Assembly: GCA_027186245.1 (NCBI GenBank)
Contig: CP114490.1
Span: 10,111,501 to 10,175,500 of the forward strand
DNA: 64,000 bases
Source of the DNA: Coriaria nepalensis
Taxonomy: Eukaryota > Streptophyta > Magnoliopsida > Cucurbitales > Coriariaceae
Reading direction: 5' to 3'
The notes under the pieces are model-generated. The model searched no databases. It had not been told where the DNA came from and saw nothing but the letters and a program-made list of their open reading frames with translations. The position numbers and the translations under genes are program-made. Below, piece by piece: positions 1 through 11,600 of the stretch (positions are counted from its first letter, which is position 1; each line of letters begins with the position of its first letter).

Positions 1-340
1 ATTTTTCATTCATCTATTAAAATACTTGCTGTCAATGATGATCATATCACATTTAAAGGGTGAATGGCAAGAGACCAGTGCTGGAACTTTTAACTTCAAA
101 ATTATTGGACTGAATTTATGGAAATGAACTTAGCCAGCAAATATTAATATTTATTAATTAGCAAACCTTCCATTGTTTTGAAGGGCCATTTTTTTTTAAA
201 TCGTGAAATGGGGTTTTATTTTTGTTTATCCTCATCATTTTTTTCCCCTGCTGGAAGTAGACCATATAAATCGAACAGTTCTGTCGCAAACTACAAGATG
301 ATATACACTAGTAGCCTCTGAAGTTTCAAATAATAAAATA
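1..340 (+). promoter_or_regulatory. Upstream region of the DUF26 gene
   Basis: AT-rich DNA upstream of the start codon at 341. A TATAAA box lies at 265-270, about 75 bases before the ATG, a sensible place for a plant core promoter with a short leader. No other motif stands out. Confidence 0.5.
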
Positions 341-1069
341 ATGCCTTCCCTGAGCTTTATTTCATCTCTCTCTGTCCTAACAATTCATCTCCTTCTCCCT
401 ATCACCATTTTCGGTGATCGCACATGTTTTCCCTCGGCCAACTTCACAACCAATGATCCGTATGACAAAAACCTAAACGAGCTCACGTCGTATCTTGCCT
501 ATGCAGCTCCTCTCACAGGCTCAAGTCTAGCCTCAAAAGGCCGTGGAGAAAACAAAGTATACGGACTTTCTATGTGTTTAGGCAATTATTCAGCTGTTGA
601 ATGCAAAAATTGCATCCTCAATGCGGCAAACAATTTACGTTCACTATGCTCAAATAACAAAGGGGCAATCCAATGGGAGGGAGTTTGTTTATATAAGTAT
701 CTAAACGTTGATTTCTTTGGTAACCTTACGCAATCAATTGCATTCGGAACAGATCCTTCTACAAATCTTACTATTAATCATGGTAATTATATGCCGCAGA
801 TTCTTCAGTTCTTGGGCAGTTTGAGTATCGTGGCTTCTGAGAGTCCAAAATTTTCACTTAGTGAAAGAATGGAGATTGGTGAGAAAATCAACCGCATGGA
901 AGTGCTAGGGATCGTTCAGTGCTCGGTGGATATTCCTAGCATTGAATGTAGAAGTTGTTTCAATGAATCGCTGAAGTTACTTCCGATGTGTTGCAGTGTC
1001 GATGCAGTGAAAAGTGCCGTGGTTTACGGGGGGAGTTGTCTTATTGCCTACTACGTCATGAAGTATTGA
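341..1069 (+). CDS. Cysteine-rich repeat secretory protein, two Gnk2/DUF26 domains
   Basis: A single-exon gene of 242 residues. Residues 1-25 form a hydrophobic secretion signal ending near FGDRTC. Two DUF26 (Gnk2-homologous) domains follow, each with the family C-X8-C-X2-C signature: one begins at the Cys of SMCLGNYSAVECKNC and the second is CSVDIPSIECRSC. There is no transmembrane segment or kinase after the second domain, so this is the secreted CRRSP type, not a cysteine-rich receptor kinase. Several N-X-S/T sites suggest glycosylation. Family members act in the apoplast in defence or carbohydrate binding; the ligand cannot be read here. A broken copy of the same gene lies 3.6 kb downstream. 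The start is supported by the signal peptide and a TATA box 75 bp upstream. Confidence 0.88.
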   Translation: MPSLSFISSLSVLTIHLLLPITIFGDRTCFPSANFTTNDPYDKNLNELTSYLAYAAPLTGSSLASKGRGENKVYGLSMCLGNYSAVECKNCILNAANNLRSLCSNNKGAIQWEGVCLYKYLNVDFFGNLTQSIAFGTDPSTNLTINHGNYMPQILQFLGSLSIVASESPKFSLSERMEIGEKINRMEVLGIVQCSVDIPSIECRSCFNESLKLLPMCCSVDAVKSAVVYGGSCLIAYYVMKY

Positions 1070-1579
1070 ATCTAGCATGGAGAGCTAAGATAGTCATACA
1101 AATATATTTTGTGTTGAAAAGTCAAATGTGTAAGAGAGTATAATGGGTGATCGTCGTCGCTGATAGTATTACTTATTTCTTAGTTGAGCATATTGTGTAA
1201 TTACTTTTTTTTTTTTTTGGCAAGTTTTGTGAATTTTAATTTTTTGATCTATTTTTAAAAGAGTAGAGGCCGCAGAAAATGAGAGAACAAGGAGAGGAAG
1301 AAGGATATTTTGAGATTTAAAATTTTCATCTAAAAAAGAAGGCCAATTGGAAAAATTATCAGACTTAGTCTATATAATATAACTATTATACAAATGAGTC
1401 CTCTAACTCTCAAATTCCATCTATATTTTTTTTAGAGTTAATGTAAAAATGGTGTTGGGGTTTTAAACTGCAATTAACCCGAAGTTCAAATGAATAAATC
1501 TAACAAAATAATAATTGGATCAATGTACAATAGATATTTAGTAGTAATTACAATGGCACATCCAAAGTTGCATGCATGC

Positions 1580-1850
1580 CCTAGAACTGGCAATATGGAT
1601 TGGGCTGATCTATCAATGGCTCTGCCTGAGAGTGGGTCTAAGCCGAACCTTGATATTTAACCACCGGGCTTCTTTTATTCCTCCCCCTAGGCTCGAGCTT
1701 GCATTGGCCCAGCCGGGCCTATAGGCTGACTTGGCGGGCTCGAAAGAAAGTCCAAGCCCGGCCGGTGCATACAGCCCGAGCTTAGCTCCACCCATCTAAA
1801 ATTGGTTGGGCCGGACTTTTTTACGGGTTCAAAAAATTGACCATTTTAAT
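1580..1850. repeat. GC-rich GGGCC-word repeat patch
   Basis: An island rich in GGGC, GCCCGG and GGGCCGG words inside AT-rich DNA. Such words are common in subterminal regions of plant hAT-type transposons, and CCACCCATCTA near 1787-1797 looks like a hAT end. I found no convincing target duplication, so the family is uncertain. The open frame across it on the minus strand follows from the GC-rich composition and is not a gene. Confidence 0.35.
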
Positions 1851-2004
1851 CTCATGCATTTATATTTTTAATAATGATCATTTAAAATATTTAATAATTA
1901 TAATAAATATTTAATTTAAAATTTATATTATGATGGATTCATAATTCTAGTAATATGAATGAAATGATTATGTATATGTTATATAGTTGTTATGCCTTTT
2001 ACGA

Positions 2005-2400
2005 AATTTTAAATTTACCCAATTTAAAATTTTTATTTAGGTTTTTACCCTTTTAATTTAAATATTATATTTTTAGTCCACTTTATTATTAAATTTTTTT
2101 ATTTTCATTTTCATTTTCATTTTCACCCCACCGACTACCACCACACTCCTTTGTTGCTACTACCACCAATCTCTTAAATATTAAAATTTTGGTACTAATA
2201 TATTAAAAATTGTATATCTGCGATGGAGGCTGGTGGTAGTGGTAGCGGATGAGGGTGGTGGTTGTTGGTGGTTGTTGGTGGGATGGAAATGAAAAAGAGA
2301 TTAAAATTAAAAAAAGGTTGTTAAAAAATAATAATTTAATTTAAAAGAGGAAAAAATATAAATTTAAATTTAAAATTATATCAAATTTAGAATTTTAATA
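2005..2400. repeat. Long imperfect inverted repeat, MITE-like hairpin
   Basis: The left arm (about 2005-2190) is AT-rich, then repeats ATTTTC, then has CCACC/CCACCA words. The right arm (about 2220-2400) has TGGTGG words, then GGAAATGAAAA, then a matching AT-rich stretch, which is the reverse complement order. The fold brings ACCACCA against TGGTGGT close to the loop. This is the shape of a foldback or MITE-type element. Terminal repeats and target duplication were not resolved. Confidence 0.45.
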
Positions 2401-3202
2401 ATCATTTAATAGTAATGTGACATATTTATGAACATTTCATTCAAATTTAATAGAATTTATGATTTGCTATAATTTAAACTTAAATTTTTATATTTATTAT
2501 AATTTCTAAATATTTCGGATATTTATTATAATTTGTACTTTCAGAATTTAGTAAAATTTCATATTCTAATATATTCTTGGTCTTAGTTGGTCCAAGTACC
2601 TCTTCCAAAACGTAACCAGATGAGATAGCAACACCATACGTCAAAGAAATGTCTCAAAACAAAAATACTGATTCACTAATCTGTGTTCAGTATTGTATAT
2701 GCAACAAATGCACTCATTTGGTGGGCTGTATAAAATGAATATGAAGTGATTGGTTTTTCAATAGTAAAGGAAAAAATTGACTAATCAACAAATAGAAAAC
2801 GTTCGGCCAAAAAAACAAAATAATGAATTAACTAAAGAAAACCTCCCAACGAGAGTAATTAACTCTTTCTAAGATCACATAACCTGCTCACCACTATCAA
2901 TCAACTACTTGATGCTCAAACTCATTTTCTAAAATCTAACTGCCATTTTCTTCCAATAGGACATAATTTACTGTTGCAATCTTTGAGCGTAAGTGGTAAA
3001 CTCAAGGTCAAGGCTGAACTTGTAGAAATGCCATAGGAGGCTTTTCTCGATGATAAACACCGGCTAAGACTATAACACCTCCAGTTTTCAAACTCAACGA
3101 TAAATAAATAAGAGCTAATAACTTACAACGTCCAAAATAATAACATAACTAATCGTAGACTACAAAAGTTACAAAAATGTTTTTAAACACCCTAAATTTA
3201 GT

Positions 3203-3448
3203 GATTACAAGTATAGAACACAAAATAAACGATCGAAGGCTGCGATCTGAATTCGAAGGACCCAAATCACAGGCGACAATCTTGGTTTGAGGATATCAGA
3301 TAGTAGCACCGCGATTTGAGTTCGAAGGTTTCATATTGCGACACAATCTGAGTTCCAAGGTTTCATATTGCTTTTGGTCTGGAGATGGCGGCAAGGTTGG
3401 ATGAGGTGGTGGTTATGGGTTGGGATTACAAGTATAGAACACAAAATA
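3203..3448. repeat. 25-bp direct repeats flanking a short repetitive insert
   Basis: An identical 25-base word starting GATTACAAGTATAGAAC occurs at 3203-3227 and 3424-3448. The ~196 bp between them holds related copies of a unit ending in AAGGTTTCATATTGC (near 3325 and 3355). It could be a local duplication or an insertion flanked by a long repeat. Confidence 0.5.
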
Positions 3449-4662
3449 TAAAAAGTAAGATTATTTCGGATGAGAAAATATATTTATAAAAATGGAAAAG
3501 GGGTTTAGTTTAGAATTTAGTTTATTACTTACTGACATGGTAAATTGGGTCGGGTCAAATGTAATGGGTCGGTTTACTATTTTGTGCTCCATACTAATAT
3601 TTATTAATTGACAATAAGTTTTGGTGGTCTTAAAATAGTTTTTGAAACTTTTGTACTAAACATATAAAGGCTAGTTATGTTATTGTTGTAGGTTTTTGCT
3701 CAATAAATAAATTGTTTCTCTTTGAGTAACTCTCCTTGTAAACCGAAAAAGGACTTCTTAAAAGAATTCAAAGTTTTGGAATATAAAAATACTAGATTAA
3801 TGTTACGAGTTATTAGTTGACAATATAAATGGGTTTTTTGGGATTGGTGTAAGTTGGGTTTTGAAGCACAAATAGAGATATTTTTACACTAGGAGAGCTC
3901 TACTATAAATTTCTATTCCATTCTTAATACTAATTAAATATCATTTTTATCATTTTTTAAGTGAAAGAGAAATGGAAAAATAACTATATGTTAAAATAAT
4001 ATTTAACTTGCTACAATAATAGTTTACTTGATTGTATTTATGTGAAATTAAAAAATAAAATTGAATGTATTTCTATCATTTGGTTATATTTCATTTATTT
4101 TACAGAATGAAAATGACTTATTTTTCTATTCTTTAACCGGAAAAAAATCGATTCTTCTCATTATTTACTTAGAAAATAATAATACCAAAAATTAAAAAAT
4201 ATATACAGATTTAAAATCACTAACAATTATAAAATTAAAATCAAAAGGAGCTCATAAATGTTTCTTATACAAATTTTACTTATTATTTGGAATATATAAC
4301 TAATATGGTATTGTAGGTAAATGTTCTAAGCTTGTTATTATATTAATAATAACAATGTGCATGTTATACGTTTTTCTTTCTGATAGCACAAGTTTTTCAA
4401 GATACCGATTTCTTCATGTAGCATCAAAACATATGACTTTTGGTATAACCTTTTTAGTGGTGCCCTATATTTATTTTTGGTCTATTATTTTTAATGGCTT
4501 TACTGTATTCCGATGCAAACTCTACTTTCTCTCACAAAAGATGATTGATAATGCTTCCGTGCAAGCCTATAAACTTAACCATTTACCAATCAACTTCTTG
4601 GCACAACCCGGTAATTAAATAACTCTTAGAAGTTTTCAAACTTACTTTGAGATACTATAAAC

Positions 4663-4922
4663 TTGAACGAACTCATATCATATCTTACCTATGCTTCTCT
4701 TACTGGCTCAAGTCTAGTTTCAAAAGGTCATGGAGAAAATAAAGTATACGGCTTCTCAATGTGTACGGGCACTTACTCGACCCTTGATTGCAAAAATTGC
4801 ATTATCAATGCCGGAAACAATTTACGTTCAATTTGCCCTAATAACAAAGGTGGTTTCAATGGGAAGGTTACTGTTTAATTAAGTATCTTAACGTTGATTT
4901 CCTTGGTCAAATTATGCAATCA
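4663..4922 (+). pseudogene. Truncated DUF26 gene copy
   Basis: The frame from 4663 matches residues 45-110 of the intact gene at 341-1069: ELxSYLxYA, LTGSSL, KGxGENKVYG and the C-X8-C-X2-C motif are all kept. It stops at 4878. Nucleotide similarity to the intact gene (AAGTATCT..AACGTTGATTTC) continues, out of frame, to about 4922. The signal peptide is missing and the second domain is absent. Just beyond 4922 the sequence becomes copia reverse transcriptase, so the copy is a dead paralogue interrupted or joined by a retroelement. Confidence 0.8.
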
Positions 4923-4934
4923 AACTCATCTATT

Positions 4935-6416
4935 GGAGTCCATGCTCTTCACTCCAATGGCACTTGGATGCTCTCTCATCTTCTACTCAGGGCTAATCTC
5001 GTTGGTTGTAAGTGGGTTTATCGCATCAAACGATATTCGGATGGCTCTATTCTTTGCTATAAAGCCGGCCTTGTAGCCAAAAGCTACCATCAATCTAAAG
5101 GAATTGATTACTCGGACATATTCAGCCCAGTTGTTAAACCTACAATAGTACGCATGGTTCTCTTTATTGTTGTCTCTTCTAGGTGAGGTATTCGTCAAAT
5201 AGATATTGATAATACGTTTTTGCATGGTTCCCTTATTGAGGAGGTGTATATGGCTCAGTCACCCGGTTTTATCAATCCTCGGTATCCTCATCGAGTCTGC
5301 CGCCTTCATAAAGTCCTATACGGGCTTAAGCAGGCCCCACATGCCTGGTTCTACCGACTCACTCATCGTCTTATTGAACTTGATTTCACGGGCTCTCGAT
5401 CCGACTCTTCCCTGTTCATTCGCAAATGTGGGGCTGAAATCATCTATATTCTCATCTAAGTGGATGATATCTTGCTTACCGGGAGTGATTCCCACGCAAT
5501 CACAAGCCTCATCAAGGATCTCCATCTCTCATTTCACCTTAAAGACTTAGGCTTCCTCCGCCACTTTCTAGGCATAGAGGCTATCTCCATCCTGTTAAGC
5601 TTACTTCTTTCCTAATCTTGTTACATTATGGATCTTCTCCAGCGCACCGGGATTACAAACTCCAAACCCCTTCCTACTCCGGCTGTCACTGGCCAACAGC
5701 TCTCCAAGTTCTCGGGTAACCCACTCCCCGACATGTCTCTTTATCATAGTATTGTGGGTGCTCTGCAATACGCGACAATCACTCGCCCGGATATCTAATT
5801 CTCGTTAAATAAAGTAGTACAGTTTCTTTATTCCCCGATCGAAGCACACTGGACGGCCATGAAATGCATTCTTTAGAACTTGAATGGCACTTCCTCTTTT
5901 AGCCTCCACCTAACCAGGTCAGCATCCTTCACTCTCGAGGCCTTCTCCGATGCGGATTAGGGAGGTTATCCCAATGATCGTCATTCCACAACTGGGTATT
6001 GTATCTATCTTGACTGCAATCTCATAAGCTGGATTTCCAAGAAACATCAAACTATAACATGATCCAGCACAGAATCCAAATATCATGTAGTTTCTTTAGC
6101 CGCGGTAGAACTATGATGGCTCACCTTTCTTCTCTCTGAACTTCATGTTCCCATTGTCTCCACTCCTACTCTCTGGTGTGACAATGCGGGTGCCGCATAC
6201 CTTGATGCTAATCTGATTTTTCATGCATGTACCAAACATATCAAAATTGTTGTTCACTTTGTTCACGATCTCGTGTCCAACCGATTGTTGTCAATTTGTC
6301 ATCTTCTCACTGCTGAACAAATTACCGATGCTCTCACAAAACATTTGTCACGTGTCCGGTTTCAATTTCTATGTTTCAAGCTTACCGTTCATTCCCCATT
6401 TTCGCTTGAGGGAGGA
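4935..6416 (+). mobile_element. 5'-truncated Ty1/copia element (RT and RNase H, decayed)
   Basis: Conceptual translation across several frameshifts and stops shows copia polymerase landmarks in order: VGCKWVYRIK (RT start), SPVVKPTIVR, LYGLKQAPHAWF (4914-5450), VDDILLTG (5461 on), KDLGFLRHFLG, then RNase H with SDAD, STTGYCIYL, SWISKKHQT, STESKYH and a C-terminal TKHIKIVVHFV. Gag, protease and integrase are absent. In-frame stops (for example 5183, 5457) show it is inactive. It ends in a purine run (about 6408-6416) followed by an LTR. Confidence 0.85.
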
Positions 6417-6570
6417 TGAAAGGATATTATGGTCTTTTTAATATTAGTTACCTTATTCTTAAAGTTTCCTTATTGTATCTCTAATAGTTCATATATATAT
6501 ATATATATTGATGTAATGTTGCACTTTACAAATTAATCAAATACAATTGTAACTTCCATTCTTTCCGGTT
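6417..6570 (+). mobile_element. 3' LTR remnant of the copia element
   Basis: Directly after the polypurine tract GAGGGAGGA the sequence starts TGAAAGGATATTATGG, as expected for an LTR beginning with TG. The same junction occurs at 34701-34740, which identifies both as one copia family. It contains AATATTAGTTACCTTATT and an (AT)n run at about 6488-6509. The right end is not clearly defined. Confidence 0.6.
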
Positions 6571-8600
6571 GGATGGTGTTTTTTTTTTTAATTCATTTAT
6601 ATTAGAGAAATACATGAATAGGTGAAAGATTACAGATCTAATACTCTTTAAACAAATCAAAATAATAATAAGAGTGAAATCATTTATATAATAAAATTAT
6701 ATTTCTTAAATCATGATACGTGCTTAAGAAAATAATAATAAATATTATAAACTTGAAAAATAATATCCTAAAAAACTAAAGAACAAATTTCATCCAAAAT
6801 ATCATAATCAGTATCTAATTTTTTATATTCTTCATAATATTTTGAAGCTCAAAGTAATTAACTGAATGAGAGCACGTGCCTCAAGTTTAAACTATATTAA
6901 CCCTTGATTATAACTTGGCTCTATCCTATATTCATTGTATGTCAAGCTTATTTTCTAACAGTTTTTAAGTAGCGGGACAATCAACATCTTAGAAAATATC
7001 AGTTCATGTAAATCCTAAAAGATGGAGTTAAGTAATGATAAGAAATGATAAGAAATCTAGTTTAATACTAGTTTAAAATAACAATTATAAAATTTTATTT
7101 CTGAAACTAAATTTTTTATATTTATTTATCTAAGAATTTGGAGATCTTATAGATTAATTTTAAACGAAACTTTACAAATATTTAGACAAACCAAACTAAT
7201 TTTAGAATTCAAAATAATAATAAAAAAAAAATTACAAAAGGGTCATTCTCTTGAATTTGGAGCCTCTAAAGAGAAGAGACAAGCAGTTAAACTGAATAAA
7301 ACCAGGCCCCGAACAACATTTTTATATTAAAAAAAAACAAAAAAGTGTACTCTTTTTCTAAATGTCAATTCTATATTGTCAATTGTCATTTGTCAAACAT
7401 GCTTAAAATATGAAATGTCAAAATCTTCCTTAAATATGACAATGGTGACCAAAAGAAAAGTCAACGCTCAAGTGACTATATATATATATATATATATTAA
7501 AGAATATCTCATTTGCACAAAAGGCCTCGGAATTAAGTAATTTCTAATCATGCCAAAATAAGATTTGAATTATCAAATGGTAATATATATCAAAATGAGA
7601 GACATTTTAAACATAAGTTGGGAATATATTCTTCCAACTGATGTGTTCCACCTTATCGCAAATAATGATAATGTTGCTTATGCTTAATTTCTGCAGTTCT
7701 AAGTAAATACTCCGAGCATGCAAAAATATCTCATCAAAATGGCTAAAAATGGGTTCCAAGCCAAGCAAGTAAATGCAAAAATGTCTCATCAAAATGGCTA
7801 AAAATGAGTTCCAAACCAAGCAAGCAAACAAAGCTATCCAATGTTCTTACTTTGCCTCTTAACCACAGGTTGACATAATCTAATTTCAGAACTCTTAACA
7901 AAATAATTAACTTTTGTATCCCTTGTAAGTCACTTGACATAGAATCCTTAAAAATAAAAAAAAAATAGAAAAAAAAAATTAGTTACTTACAACTAATGAT
8001 TTATTTACTATAATTACATGTCTAATCTCCTACTGCATTTGAACTGGCAAGAATGTCAAAAGGTGTAACTATAAAACTTTAAAAACTTACAGGGGAAAAA
8101 GGATATATCAGAAACTTTAGGGGCACAAGTGAAAGAAAATCCAAACAATCATAACTATCATAGGTGTCCTCCTCATTGTTCTCCTCACGTCTCTTTTATG
8201 AGTTATTTTCCATTTTCTTCCCCTCCTCTCCGAAATTCCAGAAAGAAGTCTCCAAATTATCAAAATCTTCAACAGAAGGCAAAAATAATAATATTATTAT
8301 TACTATTATTATTAATAAAAAATTCTTTTTTTTTTCTTTTCAAATTCAAAAGGTTAATAATATCGATCTTGATGGTTAATTTCACTTTTTCGATTTATTG
8401 AAATATTTTATTTTATTTAGAGATTTTTTTTTTTTCTCCCCATTCCATTGAAGAAGAAAGTGCTGCGATGAGTGATTTTTCTGAGCTTTTCAGAAACTGA
8501 AAGGCTCAGAAGGATTTTGTCGTTTTATATTCATATTCGGAAGAAAATTGAATAAAAAAACAAATAAATTGAGTTATGTTTTGTAGTTTTCTTTTTTCTT
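6571..8600. other. Intergenic, AT-rich, with a two-copy 55-bp tandem repeat
   Basis: No gene recognised. A 55-bp unit containing CTCATCAAAATGGCTAAAA is tandemly repeated at 7718-7772 and 7773-7827. A TA run lies at about 7472-7497. The last 300 bases are pyrimidine-rich and probably belong to the promoter and leader of the formin gene. Confidence 0.5.
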
Positions 8601-8697
8601 TTTCGAGTTCAATGAAATGAAAAGGAATTCTATTCAGCGACGGTATTTTGATTTTGTCGGGAGAAATGGAATTTTATTTTTGTGCCGAAAGGAAGAA

Positions 8698-11600
8698 ATG
8701 GAATTGAAGAAAGCAAATTACGCGGTTTTCTTGGGGATTCTGCTTGTTGCGGCGGCGTTTGCAGGTTCTAACGGCTTTAGGAGAAGAGCGTCAAAATCGT
8801 TCGACAATGGTAGCAAAAGCAGCGGCCATTTCTCGCCGCGGTTAATTGAAGGTGGGAAGGTATGCTCCGTTTCTATCTTCTTGTTTTTTTTTTTTTTTTT
8901 TGTCCTTCCTTTTTTAATCCATGGAATTGGATTGATTCATTATCTTATCATTATTTTTTATGATTTTTTTTCTTAACAAACATTATAATCATACAATCAT
9001 ATGGTCATTGAAAACAATTTTCCCATGAAACGTGAAGGGGTCAATAGAATTTATGAGTTGATTCAAAATTCGTGCAATTTTGAAGGTATTTTCTGTTGGT
9101 TGAACTTTATTACATTGTTCTTATCATTGATATAGGCAGAGCAGCCATGGATTCGTAGCAGGAAAGAATTGATAGACAAGGAGGAGGGTGGTACTGTCCC
9201 CTATAAATCATCAAAGGGTATGAAATTATCACATTTGATGAAAAAGCAAATACGAAAATCGCTGCAAGTCGTTCCTTCTCATCTGAAACAAGCATTTTTG
9301 AATCCCTTAACAGAGATGAGGATCATGTTCCATGTCTCGAAACAAGAAAGTAGCTCTACTGGTTGGCTCGTCAAATCCGCCCGGTTCATTCTCAGCTCAC
9401 CATATACTTCTAGAAGACTCCTTGAGAGTGAAACAGAAGGGGGCCAACCGACTCCTACAACCTCGGATTCGACACCGTCTCCAGAGCATAATCCATCTCC
9501 ATCCCCGGGCGATTCTTCTCACGTACATTCACTGAAGGTCGGTTCTTCGGTGCGCCCGCCACCATACCATGATGACCCTCCAAGCTCGTCATCGGAAAAC
9601 AACACTCCTGCCCCATCACCGAGCAATACGAATGCCCCAAGCCCAGATCATCAGATCCACAAAAGCCCGCCCCCTAGCGACAATGTCCTGGAGCCTTCTC
9701 TCACACCATCACCAGCTCGGTCTCCTCCTCCAAAGCTTCTTCCGCCTGCCGTTAAATCTCGGGGTCAGTCACAATTACAAAATTTGACGAGTTTGGGTCC
9801 TCCACCTCCAAATGCGGACTCACCTCTCGCTGATACTGATCCAACCGAGTCTACAACACAGAATAGTAATGAACAGAGAATCATTATTGCCTCCGCTTCT
9901 GCAGTAGGAATACTTCTTGCCCTTACACTTTTGTTAGTTTTCTTCATCAGGCGTAGGAGGAACAATAACGACTCGAAAGACGAACGACCTCTTCTCAACT
10001 TAACCTCGAGTACTTCTTCTCGATTTTTTTTTTTTCCATTTTTTTTTTTTTTTTGTCATACCAAAATAATTATTGATATTATGATACTGTGGTTTCTATA
10101 CTGGTTAATCTACTTAATACACCTTAGCATATTTTTGGTAAGGGAGGCTGATGTGATGTGGTCTATTTGATTGGCTGGAGTAGAAATAGCAAATTTCCTC
10201 GGGAGTAAAGTAGAACGACGATCTCTTATGATCACTTATTTTGCAACTTTTTTATTTATTTATTTATTTATTTTCAGATTCAAGTAATGATCAAGGTTTA
10301 GATTCGTCGATGAAGCTGGATAATGAGTCATCTCTCGGATCATTACCACCTCTTAAACCTCCTCCGGGTAGAAAAGTACCTGAGGCTGAGGCACCACCAC
10401 CACCTCCGGTTCCTTCTCCGTCACCACCTCCACCGCCTGCTCCTAAACCCCCGCCACCTCCAGCTCCAAAAGCTGCTCGGTTTCCACCTCTTCCACCACG
10501 AGGAATACCCGGAAAAGCTCAAACCCCGCCTTTAGCTCCATACCATAGTGGACAGATTGGTTCCGGTGAAGGGGATGGTAACGCTGATGGGGATGCCGGA
10601 TCTCAAAAGGCCAAGTTGAAGCCCTTTTTCTGGGACAAGACGGCTGCTAAGCCCGATCAATCCATGGTCTGGCACGAGGTTAATGCTGGATCATTCCAGT
10701 AAGTCTATAGTTCTATATACTCTTAACTAAATTCGACTTAAATTTTATCCATCAATGAATCATTGTCCACTTAACAGGTTTAATGAGGAGCTGATGGAGT
10801 CTCTGTTCGGTTATACTGCTGTTGATAACAAAACCGGGCTACGGAAAGGGTCCTCGCCTTTAGAACCTGGGACTCAGTACGTTCAAATCCTTGATCCTCG
10901 GAAAGCACAGAATCTCGCGATTCTTCTAAAATCCCTGAATGTGAAAACGGATGAAGTTGTTGATGCCCTTCAAGAAGGTAAAGCATAGTTTTGTTTTTGT
11001 TTGTTTGTTTTGTTTTTTTCCTTTAAAAATGTTGTGCTGCTACTCGTATTTGATCCAGGTAATGAGCTTCCTGTGGAGCTACTCCAAACTCTTATGAAGA
11101 TGACACCAACACAAGACGAGGAACTGAGGCTTAGATTGTATACGGGCGAGATTTCGGAACTTGGTCCCGCAGAACGTTTCCTCAAAGTGTTGGTTGATAT
11201 CCCATTCGCTTTTAAACGGCTAGAGTCGCTCCATTTCATGTTTTCCTTCAAAGAGGAGGTTTCCGGCCTCCGAGATTCCTTTGCAACTCTTGAGGTAAGA
11301 ATAAAGATTTATATCATTTGTAAACAGAAGCAATTTGACTCTTAGTGTACAGTTTTGGAAAGTCCGCTTAAAACTGAAGTTTAAGTAAACATAAGTTTCG
11401 GCATCTTGTGTCTTGGTAAGATTTTGATGCAAAACGGATATTTGCATTTGGCTCAGCATTTCGGACAAACAAGAGCTTTATTGGTCTAAACTGAATTTAG
11501 ACCCAAATTGGAGTTTTATTTTGCTAAACCGAATCAAATATGCCAAGCATTATCTTTGATTAAGGGCGCTTTAGACTCCATTTGTGTAGATCTATAAAAC

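Larger units (their letters stand above)
1070..4641. other. Intergenic, AT-rich, no gene seen
   Basis: Apart from the repeats at 1580-1850, 2005-2400 and 3203-3448, this stretch shows only AT-rich DNA and short chance frames. No intron-linked coding segments or family motifs were recognised. Confidence 0.5.

Noticed and set aside
1613..1795. 60-codon minus-strand frame
   Set aside because: It is open because of the GC-rich repeat patch; no domain or gene context.
9455..9998. Minus-strand and alternative-frame ORFs over the formin exons
   Set aside because: Shadows of the Pro/Ser-rich coding sequence of formin.
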